Shown here: positions 43,999 through 53,033 of the stretch, piece after piece
Position numbering within the stretch: the stretch's first letter is position 1
How the letters are laid out: the number at the start of each line of letters is the position of its first letter
DNA from: an uncultured Alphaproteobacteria bacterium
GTDB taxonomy: Bacteria; Pseudomonadota; Alphaproteobacteria; Micavibrionales; Micavibrionaceae
DNA length: 64,000 nucleotides
Direction: 5' to 3'
Assembly: GCA_946481075.1 (NCBI GenBank)
Contig: CAMLMC010000001.1
Coordinates: 1,178,001 to 1,242,000 of the forward strand
Notes under the pieces: generated by a model
What the model was told of the DNA's origin: nothing
The model's database searches: none
The model's input: only the letters and a program-made list of their open reading frames with translations
Made by a program: the position numbers and the translations under genes

Positions 43999-44628
43999 TC
44001 AGGCTGGCCGTTTAAACGCTTTGCGCGCCTTTTCAATCTCTTTGCGGCTATGGCATCCATCCAGATGGTCGTTGACCATGCCCATCGCCTGCATAAAGGC
44101 ATATACGGTGGTCGGCCCGACAAAGGACCATCCGCGTTTTTTGAGGTCTTTTGATAGCGCGGTCGATTGTTCGGTCTTTGCAAGGGCCTTTAAAATATCG
44201 AGCGGCAAAGTCTTGGGCCGTTCATGCGGCTGCGGTTCCCATTGCCAGAAATAGGCGGCAAGAGATCCGAATTCCCGTTTCATTTCGATTGCACGGGCGG
44301 CATTGTTGATCGTGCTGACAATCTTGCCGCGGTGGCGGATGATGCCCGCATCTTTCACAAGGCGTTCGACGTCCTTATCGGTATATTTCGCAATCTTGTT
44401 GAAATCGAAACCATCAAACGCTTTGCGGAAATTTTCACGCTTCCTCAAGATCGTGATCCAGCTCAGACCCGATTGAAACCCCTCAAGGCATATTTTTTCA
44501 AACAGGCGAAAATCGTCCGCAACGGGATTCCCCCATTCATTGTCATGATATTGTTGATAGAATTCGTCGTCGCCGCACCAGAAACAGCGCGTTTTTTTGT
44601 CCTGACCTGTGATCAGACCTTCGCCCAT
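43999..44628 (-). CDS. tag: DNA-3-methyladenine glycosylase I
   Basis: Tag excises 3-methyladenine from alkylated DNA. The 209-residue protein aligns with E. coli Tag: YHDNEWGNPVADD, CLEGFQSGLSWITILRKREN, DVERLVKDAGIIRHRGKI, KRGWSFVGPTTVYAFMQAMG and the zinc ligands Cys (RCFWCGDD) and C-terminal His/Cys (NDHLDGCH). It is the last gene of a tightly packed eight-gene run, starting 1 bp after the ATP12 stop. Confidence 0.95.
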   Translation of the reverse strand: MGEGLITGQDKKTRCFWCGDDEFYQQYHDNEWGNPVADDFRLFEKICLEGFQSGLSWITILRKRENFRKAFDGFDFNKIAKYTDKDVERLVKDAGIIRHRGKIVSTINNAARAIEMKREFGSLAAYFWQWEPQPHERPKTLPLDILKALAKTEQSTALSKDLKKRGWSFVGPTTVYAFMQAMGMVNDHLDGCHSRKEIEKARKAFKRPA

Positions 44629-44629
44629 T

Positions 44630-45340
44630 CTATTCCTGATCGATCAATTCCAAAAAGCGTGTGGCAGAGGCAAGGTCACGCTTCATCGCGGCTTGCCGGC
44701 GCTCCTGCACGGGGTCCGCACCGTGCACATCCTCGCCCGCCAGTTCGGAATGGTAAATCTCTTCCAGCTCTGCGGCGTTGTAAACATCCTCGGCGCTTGC
44801 TTCGTGTTCCAGGAAAGCGAGGGCCAGAACGATGGAACCGGATAGCGATGTCACAATTTGCAGAACCGCAAAATAATATTCGTCCAGCGCCTCAAGGTAA
44901 TTCCAGATTTGCTTGTGTGTTTCGGAAGCCTGTATCAGTGCATCAATGCCGAAGGTCGTTTGCATCGGGCTTTCGAAATGCTCGTCGAACCATGTCAGCC
45001 AGCGATCCCAGATTTCCTTTTGACGCCGCGCAATTTCTTCGGGTTCTTTCACGCGGTAACACAAAAGATCGGTGTCGAGATATTTAAGCAGCGATTTCGT
45101 GATCGCATCGCGTTCGCGCATCCGGTCGATGGCGGTGTTGAGCATCGCTGTCATCGGCATGCTGTCGGGGTCCACGCTCTCACCCTGCGCCGCCCATTCG
45201 GCGACAATCGCATCAGCGAGCGCGCGATTGGGAGCGGCCAGCGGCGCACCGTTCGGCGTTTTGACGGCCTTCCCATCCAGTTGCAGGACAAACCCGTCCT
45301 CTGTCTTGGTGTGGCTCGCGAGCGTGTAAACCCGTTTCAT
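44630..45340 (-). CDS. ATP12-family F1-ATPase assembly chaperone
   Basis: The 236-residue protein has the ATP12 pattern: FVLQLDGKAVKTPNGAPLAAP, IVAEWAAQGESVDPDSMPMTAMLNTAIDR, YLDTDLLCYRV. In mitochondria Atp12 escorts the alpha subunit during F1 assembly. The gene is conserved in alphaproteobacteria, where the function is inferred to be the same, and it helps assign the window to that class. It sits 8 bp after the AsmA-like gene. Confidence 0.95.
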   Translation of the reverse strand: MKRVYTLASHTKTEDGFVLQLDGKAVKTPNGAPLAAPNRALADAIVAEWAAQGESVDPDSMPMTAMLNTAIDRMRERDAITKSLLKYLDTDLLCYRVKEPEEIARRQKEIWDRWLTWFDEHFESPMQTTFGIDALIQASETHKQIWNYLEALDEYYFAVLQIVTSLSGSIVLALAFLEHEASAEDVYNAAELEEIYHSELAGEDVHGADPVQERRQAAMKRDLASATRFLELIDQE

Positions 45341-45348
45341 CGTTGTTT

Positions 45349-46293
45349 TTATTCCTTAATTTTCTGATTTTCCTGTTGTGCCACAACCGGCGGGGCGATT
45401 TCAACCTTGAACTGGCCGCCGGACTGCGCAGCGCCTAAATCCGCCGCAATTCCATCCAGCAGGCCTGTCAATTCCGCCAGAAACTGCGGGTCATCCGATT
45501 GCGGCGTGACAGCCAGAACCACAGCCCCTTCCTTCCCGCCCGACAGGCGGGCCGAAAATGGGTGCTCCGCCATATCACCGATAAAACCTATGTCCAGAGG
45601 ATCGAACGACACGTCTGTCGTGCGTAAAACGGCGCGGCGGTTATCGCTGACCAATACGAATTGCGCGAACTCGACATTGGTCAGTCCGCGAATAAAACGG
45701 GCTGTTGCCTCCGTCCCCCCCAGTTTGAAACTGACCGGAAACTCGCCCTCGAAATCGTAGTGCGCTTTGGCGCCCGCGCCCTTCCTCCGCATTTCGGCGG
45801 TGATCAAAAGATCGCGCTCGTTATACCGGCCTTCGGCAATGAAATACGGCGGGGATTCCTGTGGATCGGGGTCCGACACGCCGGTGTAATTCAGGACCAG
45901 TTTTTGCGGCAACACGAAACCGGTGGCGAATTGCGCGTTTTCGATCTTGAACTCGCGATAATCGGGCATGCCGAAAAACGTGCCCCAGAACCCCATAGAG
46001 ATATCGGCGCGCTCTATCGTGGCCAGTGCTTTTGCCTTGTCATCCTTATCGCGGATCACGATATCGCGCGTGGCAAATTCGATCTGCGGAAAAAGCTCGC
46101 TCTTTTCCAGTTCGGTAATCTCGGCGGGATTTCCGTCCGCCACCTGCGTCAGATAATCCTGCAATCCAAGGCGCAAGGGCTCTCTCGCATTTTCGGCATA
46201 TTCAATGATACCGACCATGAGGGCGGCCAGGATAACGACGACGATCAAAATGCGCTTCCCGGCAGTCAGGGCGATGTCCGAACGCTTTCCCAT
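45349..46293 (-). CDS. membrane-anchored AsmA-like hypothetical protein
   Basis: The 314-residue protein has one N-terminal membrane helix (ILIVVVILAALMVGIIEYA) and a periplasmic beta-rich body. Its layout resembles small AsmA/DUF2125-like proteins (FEGEFPVSFKLGGTEATARFI; MAEHPFSARLSGGKEG), but the family is uncertain. In related clusters a HAD phosphatase often lies between rluC and ATP12; here this gene takes that place. Spacing of 3 and 8 bp to neighbours supports one operon. Confidence 0.65.
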   Translation of the reverse strand: MGKRSDIALTAGKRILIVVVILAALMVGIIEYAENAREPLRLGLQDYLTQVADGNPAEITELEKSELFPQIEFATRDIVIRDKDDKAKALATIERADISMGFWGTFFGMPDYREFKIENAQFATGFVLPQKLVLNYTGVSDPDPQESPPYFIAEGRYNERDLLITAEMRRKGAGAKAHYDFEGEFPVSFKLGGTEATARFIRGLTNVEFAQFVLVSDNRRAVLRTTDVSFDPLDIGFIGDMAEHPFSARLSGGKEGAVVLAVTPQSDDPQFLAELTGLLDGIAADLGAAQSGGQFKVEIAPPVVAQQENQKIKE

Positions 46294-46296
46294 CGC

Positions 46297-47271
46297 CTAA
46301 AACTCCATGAACGGTTCATGATCCGGTTTTTTCTGGAACCCCAGCGCGTCCCAGCTGCGGGACAAATCATCCGGCAGCGGTGCAATCAGTTTCAGTTTCT
46401 TTCCGCTCACCGGATGTTTGAATTCCAGACTACGCGCATGCAAATGCAAACGCTGCGGAATGCCGGGGCCTTCGATCGCCGCCTTCATGCCGTATTTTTC
46501 ATCCCCCAGCAGCGGGCAGCCAATATGCGCGGCATGAACGCGAATCTGGTGCGTACGGCCTGTCTTTGGCATGAATGCAACGAACGCCGCCTGCTTACCC
46601 GCAACCTCCATCACCTCATAGTTCGTATAGGCCCGCTGTCCTTCTTTCTGGTCCACCACCATCTTGTCTTTGTCGGGGCCGGATGTGCGCTTGATGATCG
46701 GCGCCTTGATCTCACCACGCGGGTCTTTGGGCACAGGCGATGTGATGGCCCAGTAAATTTTCTTCATGTCGCGGCCCGAAAACATCTTGCCGAGCCTGCG
46801 CGCCATTTCTGCGGACCGTGCAATCAGCAGTACACCCGATGTATCCTTATCAAGGCGGTGGACAAGGCGCGGCTTTATCCCGTCTTCGCCCGTCAGCGCT
46901 TCCATCATCCCGTCGATATGGCGGGAAATATTCATGCCCCCTTGCGTGGCAATCCCCGGCGGTTTGTTGATGGCAAGAATATCGCCGTCATCATAAATCA
47001 CGGCGCGGCGGATCATTTCCGCATCTTCATCGCGCAGGTAATATTTATCCGTGTGCGGCGATTTTTCATCCATCGGCGGCAGGCGCACCTCCTGCCCTGC
47101 AACCAGCCGGGCATCGGGCTTCACCCGTTTGCCATCGACGCGGATTTGCCCGGTGCGGATCATCTTCTGCGCCATCACGAACGACATTTCGGGCACGTTC
47201 TTTTTCAGCCAGCGGTCAAGCCTCTGCCCGTCATCATCCTTCGGGATCATCAAATGCCGAACGTCAATCAT
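46297..47271 (-). CDS. rluC: RluC/RluD-type 23S rRNA pseudouridine synthase
   Basis: The 324-residue protein has an N-terminal S4 domain (QRLDRWLKKNVPEMSFVMAQ, TGQIRVDGKRVKPD) and a catalytic domain with Asp in HRLDKDTSGVLLIARSAEMA and the PKTGRTHQIRVHAAHIG motif. RluC converts U955, U2504 and U2580 of 23S rRNA in E. coli. An insertion near residues 95-115 (ATQGGMNISRHIDGMMEAL) is typical of the group. The ATG overlaps the crcB stop by 4 bp. Confidence 0.92.
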   Translation of the reverse strand: MIDVRHLMIPKDDDGQRLDRWLKKNVPEMSFVMAQKMIRTGQIRVDGKRVKPDARLVAGQEVRLPPMDEKSPHTDKYYLRDEDAEMIRRAVIYDDGDILAINKPPGIATQGGMNISRHIDGMMEALTGEDGIKPRLVHRLDKDTSGVLLIARSAEMARRLGKMFSGRDMKKIYWAITSPVPKDPRGEIKAPIIKRTSGPDKDKMVVDQKEGQRAYTNYEVMEVAGKQAAFVAFMPKTGRTHQIRVHAAHIGCPLLGDEKYGMKAAIEGPGIPQRLHLHARSLEFKHPVSGKKLKLIAPLPDDLSRSWDALGFQKKPDHEPFMEF

Positions 47272-47645
47272 GAAAAACTCCGTATAAGAAAAAGTCCCGC
47301 CGCCAATGCGGCGATGGATACTATAACAGACAGGCCCGCATAAAGCATGGCCGATATGACATCCCCGCGCTCCCAGAGCGTGACAACATCAAGGGAAAAG
47401 GACGAAAACGTGGTAAACCCGCCAAGCACGCCAATAGTAAGAAAAGCGCGCATTTCCTGCGATGGATTGTAATGCAATGCAAACAGGCCGATAAAAAGCC
47501 CCATGACAAAAGACCCTGTGATATTCACGAATATCGTGCCATAGGGGAAACCCATCCCGAACAACGCCGCAGCGCCCTTGCCCGCCAGATGGCGCAGTAC
47601 AGACCCGATGGCGCCGCCAGCGGCCACTGCCAATATCATTTGCAT
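47268..47645 (-). CDS. crcB: fluoride channel CrcB/Fluc
   Basis: The 125-residue, four-helix protein has the Fluc signatures GAIGSVLRHLAG, GTIFVNITGSFVMGLFIG and GVLGGFTTFSSFSLD, the latter carrying the Phe and Thr residues lining the fluoride path. Dual-topology dimers expel fluoride. Here a single gene encodes it. The ATG at 47645 overlaps the Nudix gene by 10 nt; no fluoride riboswitch can precede it at this internal position. Confidence 0.95.
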   Translation of the reverse strand: MQMILAVAAGGAIGSVLRHLAGKGAAALFGMGFPYGTIFVNITGSFVMGLFIGLFALHYNPSQEMRAFLTIGVLGGFTTFSSFSLDVVTLWERGDVISAMLYAGLSVIVSIAALAAGLFLIRSFS

Positions 47646-48187
47646 GTCATGGCCTTCCATTTGTTTAAAAGACGGACGATCTTGTCGCTGCGGTTGACGA
47701 GCGCCATCGCCTCGTCGTAATCGCACCAGCGCAGATTGACGGACTCCTCGCTCATCGCAAAATTTTCATTGGCGGCGTTCCGCACGCGAAAAATATAACG
47801 GATATCGAAATGCTTGTGCGCAGGCTCCCCCTTCGCCGGGTTGTCCGGCACAGGGTGAACACTCACATCGACAATCGATTGCGTCAGTGGTTCAATATTT
47901 TCAATCCCGCTTTCTTCAATGATTTCACGATGGCACACCGACAAAATATCGCGCTCTCCATCGGCGTGCCCGCCAAAGCCGATCCACATATTCAGGAACT
48001 TATGATGGTTTAATAAAACGCGGCTTCCGTCGGCGCTGATCAGAAGGCCCGATCCCGTCACATGGCCCGGCGTGAAATGGTTTCGCCAATAACACTCCGG
48101 ATGATCCGCAATCAAATTACGAATGGCGGCAATATCGGCGGCCTCTTCGTCATCGAACGGCGTGTGCGCGGCCAGAAAATTATCCAT
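47636..48187 (-). CDS. Nudix hydrolase
   Basis: The 183-residue protein contains the Nudix box GGHADGERDILSVCHREIIE (continuing ESGI), with the REIIEE metal-binding helix, after HKFLNMWIGF. Nudix enzymes hydrolyse nucleoside diphosphates linked to another group; the GGHADG subgroup is common but its substrate is not established. It overlaps rarA by 8 nt and crcB by 10 nt. Confidence 0.88.
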   Translation of the reverse strand: MDNFLAAHTPFDDEEAADIAAIRNLIADHPECYWRNHFTPGHVTGSGLLISADGSRVLLNHHKFLNMWIGFGGHADGERDILSVCHREIIEESGIENIEPLTQSIVDVSVHPVPDNPAKGEPAHKHFDIRYIFRVRNAANENFAMSEESVNLRWCDYDEAMALVNRSDKIVRLLNKWKAMTCK

Positions 48188-49484
48188 TTTTCTTCTCCCG
48201 CAATTTCGCCCAGTAATCGAGGCGTTTACGAAGCTCGCGCTCGAACCCGCGCTCCGGCGGATCGTAAAATACTTCGCGCTCCATTTCCTCTGGGAAATAA
48301 TCCTGCCCCGAAAAGGCGCCTTCGGCATCGTGATCGTATTCATAACCCTGGCTGTAACCAAGGTTCTTCATTAACTTCGTCGGCGCATTGAGAATATGTT
48401 TCGGCGGCATCAGGGAACCGGTTTCTTTCGCGGCGCGGCGTGCGGATTTGATGGCCACATAGGCGGCGTTCGATTTCGGCGCGGTCGCCATGTAGATAAT
48501 CGCCTGCGCAATCGCGAGTTCCCCTTCGGGTGATCCAAGGCGCTCATACGTCTCCCACGCGGCGAGTGCCTGTTGCACGGCCTGTGGGTCGGCAAGGCCG
48601 ATATCCTCCACCGCCATGCGGGTCATGCGCCGTGCGATATAACGCGGGTCTTCCCCGCCCTCCAGCATGCGCGAAAGCCAATAGAGCGCGGCATCCGCAT
48701 CACTGCCCCGCACGCTTTTGTGCAGGGCGCTGATCAGGTTGTAATGCGCCTCGTCCGCCTTATCATAGAGAGGCGCGCGTTTTTGCAAAAGTTTCGACAG
48801 GGCGGCCGTATCCAGCTCCGCATCCTGCGCCAGAACTTGTTCCGCAAGGCTCAGCGCATACCGCCCGTCACCATCCGCCATCGCCTTCAATGTTTCGCGG
48901 GCTTGGCGGTCGAGCGGCAATTTTTTGCCCGCCGCTTCTTCCGCGCGTTCGAGAATTTGTTCGAGCGCGGCATCATCAAGTCGTTTGAGGACAAGCACCT
49001 GCGAACGCGAAAGCAAAGCCGCATTCAGTTCAAAGGACGGGTTTTCCGTTGTCGCGCCGATCAATGTGATCGTGCCGTCTTCCATCACGGGCAAAAACGC
49101 ATCCTGCTGTGATTTGTTGAAACGGTGAATCTCGTCGACGAATAAAAGTGTGCCTTTGCCATTCCGGCGGCGAAGCTTGGCGGCCTCGAACACTTTCTTC
49201 AAATCGGCAACGCCGGAAAAGATCGCGGAGATTTGTTCGAAATGCAGATCGGTGTGTTGGGCGATGATCCGGGCAATTGTCGTCTTGCCGCATCCGGGTG
49301 GCCCCCACAGAATGATCGAAGACAGCGTACTGGCCTTAAGCATGCGGCGCAGAGCGCCATCATCTCCCACCAGATGATCCTGCCCGACAACGTCTTCGAG
49401 GCCCTGCGGACGCAGACGGTCAGCCAGCGGGCGCGGTGCCTCGCTGTCTATCTCTTCATCGCTGCCGAATAGGTCGTTTGCCAT
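48180..49484 (-). CDS. rarA: replication-associated recombination protein A
   Basis: RarA (MgsA) is a clamp-loader-like AAA+ ATPase acting at stalled replication forks. The 434-residue protein has Walker A GPPGCGKTT, Walker B FVDEIHRFNKSQQD, sensor IGATTENPSFE, and the family C-terminal MATAPKSNAAYVAIKSARRA and GYEYDHDAEG blocks. ACGGAG precedes the ATG at 49484; the longer in-frame start lies before it. It is separated from the protease gene by 70 bp with no clear terminator. Confidence 0.95.
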   Translation of the reverse strand: MANDLFGSDEEIDSEAPRPLADRLRPQGLEDVVGQDHLVGDDGALRRMLKASTLSSIILWGPPGCGKTTIARIIAQHTDLHFEQISAIFSGVADLKKVFEAAKLRRRNGKGTLLFVDEIHRFNKSQQDAFLPVMEDGTITLIGATTENPSFELNAALLSRSQVLVLKRLDDAALEQILERAEEAAGKKLPLDRQARETLKAMADGDGRYALSLAEQVLAQDAELDTAALSKLLQKRAPLYDKADEAHYNLISALHKSVRGSDADAALYWLSRMLEGGEDPRYIARRMTRMAVEDIGLADPQAVQQALAAWETYERLGSPEGELAIAQAIIYMATAPKSNAAYVAIKSARRAAKETGSLMPPKHILNAPTKLMKNLGYSQGYEYDHDAEGAFSGQDYFPEEMEREVFYDPPERGFERELRKRLDYWAKLREKKNG

Positions 49485-49554
49485 CTCCGTACTATTGAAC
49501 GGACCGTGAACGAAAAGCAATCCCCAAAAGGCCTTTTCGTCTTAAAAGAATGGC

Positions 49555-50988
49555 TTAGCGGATGATAAGTTGTGTTTTGACACCATCACGATCAACGACC
49601 AAGGCATAGGAACCGGCCGCCGCCGCTTTCTTGAGCACCTCTTCCAGAACGCCGACCTTGGTCACGGCCACATTGTTGACAGACACAATGATATCGCCGG
49701 GACGCAGGATACGGGAAATACGCCCGCTATCGCTCACATCCGTAACGACGACGCCATCGATTTCGTTTTTCAGGTTGAGTTCCACCGCCACGGCAGGGTT
49801 GATATTCGCAACACCGACACCGCGCAGAACGCTATTCCCGCCAAGTGTGCGTTCGTCGCGCGACGGTTCGTCCGGCGGCGCAATGGTTTTAACGCTAAAC
49901 GACAAAGGTTTGCCCTTGCGTAAAACGTCGATTTTAACCTCCTCGCCGATAGGGATGGTCGCAAGGCGGAATTTCATCTCTCCCGGATCGCGGATCACGC
50001 GGCCATTGACCGCCGTGACAACATCGCCAACTTTCATCCCTTCATCGAGTAGCGGACTTGCTGGGTGCAATTTGTTGATCAGCACGCCCGCGGGACGGTT
50101 CAGGCCGAGGGAGTCGGCAATATCGGCGGTGACGGCCTGCCCGTTCAATCCCATCCATGCACGCACGATGGCTTTGTTCGAATGATCGCCGCCTTTTTCC
50201 GCGGCGATCACGGTTGCCACCATTTCGCTCGGCACCGCAAAGCCAATGCCCAGAGACCCGCCGCTGCGCGAATAGATCGCCGTGTTGATGCCGACCACGC
50301 CGCCATCCATATCGACCAGCGGCCCGCCGGAATTGCCGGGGTTGATCGCGGCATCGGTCTGGATGAAGAAATTGAAATCATTGATGTCGAGGGAGGAGCG
50401 CGCAAGGGCGGAAACAATCCCGCTGGTCACCGTCTGCCCCACACCGAACGGGTTGCCGATGGCAATCACGATATCGCCGACTTCCAGATTGTCACTGGGT
50501 GTCAGCGGTGCGAACGGCAAATCTTCCCCTTCCGGTTCGATCCGTAAAACGGCAAGGTCAGAGCGCGTATCGACCAGAGATATTTTCGCGTCGAATTCGC
50601 GCCCGTCATTCAGCACGGCGACAATTTCCTGCGCGCCGTCGACGACATGGGAATTGGTAACAATAACGCCGCCTTTATCAACGATGACGCCGGACCCGAG
50701 CGAGCTTTCCACCTGCTCCCGCGTCAAACCCTGCATCCCGAAATCGCCAAAAAACTGGCGGAACAACGGGTCGTTCATAAACGGGCTGACGCGCTTTTGG
50801 ACGACACGTTTTGTGTAGATATTGACAACGGCGGGTGACACTTTTTTGACAACCGGCGCATAGGACATTTTGACATCGATTTGTGATGACGGGACGATCC
50901 GGCTGTCCTGCGCAAAGGCCCCTGCGCCCAGCACAATCATCAAAACCGCTGCCCCTTGCAAAATCCTTACCGCGCCTATGTTTTTCAT
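49555..50988 (-). CDS. periplasmic Deg/HtrA serine protease
   Basis: The 477-residue protein has a signal peptide (ending GAGAFA). Its trypsin-like domain has catalytic His in VTNSHVV, Asp in TRSDLAVL and Ser in NPGNSGGP. Two PDZ domains follow (VLINKLHPASPLLDEGMKVG; VVVTDVSDSGRISRILRPG). It degrades or refolds misfolded envelope proteins. AGGAG before the second of two adjacent ATGs favours 50988. It leads the eight-gene minus-strand run. Confidence 0.94.
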   Translation of the reverse strand: MKNIGAVRILQGAAVLMIVLGAGAFAQDSRIVPSSQIDVKMSYAPVVKKVSPAVVNIYTKRVVQKRVSPFMNDPLFRQFFGDFGMQGLTREQVESSLGSGVIVDKGGVIVTNSHVVDGAQEIVAVLNDGREFDAKISLVDTRSDLAVLRIEPEGEDLPFAPLTPSDNLEVGDIVIAIGNPFGVGQTVTSGIVSALARSSLDINDFNFFIQTDAAINPGNSGGPLVDMDGGVVGINTAIYSRSGGSLGIGFAVPSEMVATVIAAEKGGDHSNKAIVRAWMGLNGQAVTADIADSLGLNRPAGVLINKLHPASPLLDEGMKVGDVVTAVNGRVIRDPGEMKFRLATIPIGEEVKIDVLRKGKPLSFSVKTIAPPDEPSRDERTLGGNSVLRGVGVANINPAVAVELNLKNEIDGVVVTDVSDSGRISRILRPGDIIVSVNNVAVTKVGVLEEVLKKAAAAGSYALVVDRDGVKTQLIIR

Positions 50989-51117
50989 CATGCTCCTGCG
51001 TCCTGTCAATTCTGTTAACATCTTGTAAGCATAGGAACTTTTTTAACGGGCGAATAGGGCAAGACTATGGCTTTGCGCATGCTTTCCTTTTGCTTTTTGC
51101 CGCGCTATGGTGTGTCC

Positions 51118-52068
51118 ATGCGCAAAACAATATCCGATATCAAATCCCGAAAAACGCCTGGTTCCGAACCGCTGGTCTGGCTCACCGCCTACACCGCCCC
51201 GATGGCATCCCTTCTCGATCCCCACTGCGATGTATTGCTCGTGGGCGATAGCGTTTCGATGGTGCTTTATGGCCATCCCTCTACCCTGCAGGCCGATCTG
51301 GATATGATGATCCGCCACGGTCAGGCGGTGATGCGCGCCAGCCAAAACGCGCTTGTCGTCGTCGATATGCCGTTCGGCACCTATCAGGAATCAAAGGAGG
51401 TTGCTTTCCGCAATGCCGCCCGCATTTTGCAGGAAACGGGCGCAGCCGCCGTGAAAATGGAAGGCGGCGCGGAGATGGCTGAAACAATCGCCTATCTTTC
51501 AACGCGCGGCGTGCCGGTCGTGGGCCATGTCGGCCTTCTGCCGCAATCCGTCAACACCCTCGGCGGATATAAGGCGCAAGGGCGCGATGACGCGGGCGCC
51601 GCCAAAATTCTGGACGATGCCAAGGCCATCGATCAGGCAGGAGCCTTTGCCCTCGTCATCGAAGGCGTGGCCGAAACGCTCGCCGTTGACATCACCAAGG
51701 CCGTCAATTGCCCCACCATCGGCATCGGGGCCTCCGCCGCCTGTGACGGACAGGTTCTGGTGGCCGAAGACATGCTCGGCATGACCATCGGCAAAAAGCC
51801 GAAATTCGTCAAAACCTATGCGGATATCGCGACCGATGTGAGCAATGCCGTCGCCCAATATGCCAAGGAGGTCAAAGCCCGCAGCTTTCCATCCGCCGCC
51901 CATACCTATGGCAATAAATCGGTCACGGCACAGCCACAGGTCATCGTCCCCGCGAAGGCGGACAATGACACGGCCATACAAGAAGATGAAAAGGACGAAC
52001 CCGCCCCGGCCTATGGCGGCGGCCTGTCCTCCCTCATCCTTCGCGCCACACCACGCAAACGGGACTAA
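51118..52068 (+). CDS. panB: 3-methyl-2-oxobutanoate hydroxymethyltransferase
   Basis: PanB makes ketopantoate from alpha-ketoisovalerate and 5,10-methylene-THF in pantothenate synthesis. The 316-residue protein has [31 protein letters not shown] active-site sequence (metal Asp in VGDS and VDMPFG), [20 protein letters not shown] and the catalytic Glu in VIEGV. The C-terminal 45 residues are an acidic, low-complexity extension beyond the usual length. No Shine-Dalgarno precedes the ATG. Confidence 0.95.
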   Translation: MRKTISDIKSRKTPGSEPLVWLTAYTAPMASLLDPHCDVLLVGDSVSMVLYGHPSTLQADLDMMIRHGQAVMRASQNALVVVDMPFGTYQESKEVAFRNAARILQETGAAAVKMEGGAEMAETIAYLSTRGVPVVGHVGLLPQSVNTLGGYKAQGRDDAGAAKILDDAKAIDQAGAFALVIEGVAETLAVDITKAVNCPTIGIGASAACDGQVLVAEDMLGMTIGKKPKFVKTYADIATDVSNAVAQYAKEVKARSFPSAAHTYGNKSVTAQPQVIVPAKADNDTAIQEDEKDEPAPAYGGGLSSLILRATPRKRD

Positions 52069-52078
52069 AACTTAAAGG

Positions 52079-52114
52079 CTCCCCCCTCTAATCCCCCCGC
52101 AAGCGGGGGGATCT
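52079..52114 (-). repeat. GC-rich palindrome, family A
   Basis: CTCCCCCCTCTAATCCCCCC followed by GCAAGCGGGGGGATC is the reverse orientation of the unit at 20587 and at the left end of the DUF559 element (31099). It begins 10 bp after the panB stop. Confidence 0.85.
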
Positions 52115-52137
52115 TAATGCACAAACAGATGAAGAAG

Positions 52138-52171
52138 ATTCCTCACACGTGCTTTGCACGGTTCGGAATGA
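52138..52171. repeat. ATTCC..GGAATGAC palindromic repeat
   Basis: ATTCCTCACACGTGCTTTGC then ACGGTTCGGAATGAC forms an interrupted inverted repeat (ATTCC with GGAAT, GTGC with GCAC). It resembles, but is distinct from, the GTCATCCTGAG family. The flanking 52172-52266 shows no gene. Confidence 0.6.
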
Positions 52172-52266
52172 CAAAACAGCAAAACAAGCCGTAGCGGATT
52201 TGTAAAAACCCGCAGAGTTTGGCCAATCTTATTTTCGATACGATACACGCAGAGCACCCCCACCTC

Positions 52267-52386
52267 GTCATCCCGGAAGTTACGTCGAGCTTGCCTTTGG
52301 CTAGCGAGACTTACTATCCGGGATCCATAGTGATCGCCATCAACAACGCATAGATCCCGGCTCGCGCGATGCTTGGCCGGGATGAC
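52267..52386. repeat. 120-bp MITE-like unit with GTCATCCCGG ends
   Basis: The unit starts GTCATCCCGG and ends with its reverse complement CCGGGATGAC. Internal ATCCGGGATCC and AGATCCCGG also pair. No ORF is inside. The outer GTCATCC heptamer is shared with the GIY-YIG element ends at 7164 and 7559. Confidence 0.7.
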
Positions 52387-52403
52387 ATCAGATGGCGCAA
52401 AAG

Positions 52404-52431
52404 AAAACGGCGCCCGCAGGCGCCGTTTTTG
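52404..52431 (-). terminator. terminator of the rpsM-rplQ operon
   Basis: AAAACGGCGCC pairs with GGCGCCGTTTT around CGCA (52404-52429). On the minus strand it is followed by T-rich sequence (TTTTCTTTTG), 6 bp after the rplQ stop. Confidence 0.88.
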
Positions 52432-52436
52432 GAAAA

Positions 52437-52901
52437 TTACGCTGCGGCCTTTTTCTTTTTGGCCGGCGCGGCGGTTTGAATCGCCTCTTCTTCATATTCA
52501 CTGTCTGTAAAGACCGGGCCGCTGTCCTGGCCCTTGGCTGTGACATCGCGGTCAACCAGCTCGATCACCGCCATCGGCGCATTGTCGCCATAACGGAAAC
52601 CGGCCTTCAGAACACGGGAATAACCACCTGTGCGGTCGGCATAACGTGTTGCCAGCGCATCGAACAGTTTGGCCACTTGTGCTTCGTCGCGCATGCGGGA
52701 CATGGCAAGACGACGGTTTGCAAGGCCGCCTTTTTTACCCAGTGTGATCAGCTTTTCAATGAAAGGCTTCAGTTCTTTTGCCTTCGGCAGAGTTGTGACG
52801 ATCTGCTCGTGCTTGACCAGAGCTGCCGCCATGTTGGCCAGCATCGCAAGACGGTGTTGCGAGTTGCGGTTCAGTTTACGTTGTTTGATACCATGTCTCA
52901 T
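52437..52901 (-). CDS. rplQ: 50S ribosomal protein L17
   Basis: L17 lines the large-subunit surface near the tunnel exit. The 154-residue protein starts with the invariant [17 protein letters not shown], followed by [18 protein letters not shown] and a [20 protein letters not shown] block. The last about 35 residues are an acidic then Lys/Ala-rich tail. It is last in the operon; a 132-bp spacer separates it from rpoA. Confidence 0.97.
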   Translation of the reverse strand: MRHGIKQRKLNRNSQHRLAMLANMAAALVKHEQIVTTLPKAKELKPFIEKLITLGKKGGLANRRLAMSRMRDEAQVAKLFDALATRYADRTGGYSRVLKAGFRYGDNAPMAVIELVDRDVTAKGQDSGPVFTDSEYEEEAIQTAAPAKKKKAAA

Positions 52902-53033
52902 GGCGTTCTCCTTTTTTTCACTGCGGGCCGACGCATCGGTCCCATGGTACTGCCTGTCAGCATCTCGCGATAGAAAACAGGGGCGGACACAATGTCCTTT
53001 TGTGTGGCCGCATAATGACGCGGCCCCACGAAA

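Noticed and set aside
45661..47343. A 560-codon plus-strand ORF antisense to rluC and its neighbours
   Set aside because: Its translation is His/Arg/Leu-rich without any domain and it mirrors several clearly homologous minus-strand genes; it is a GC-driven shadow frame.
47646..48187. A possible fluoride riboswitch for crcB
   Set aside because: The region upstream of crcB is the coding sequence of the overlapping Nudix gene, leaving no room for a leader aptamer.
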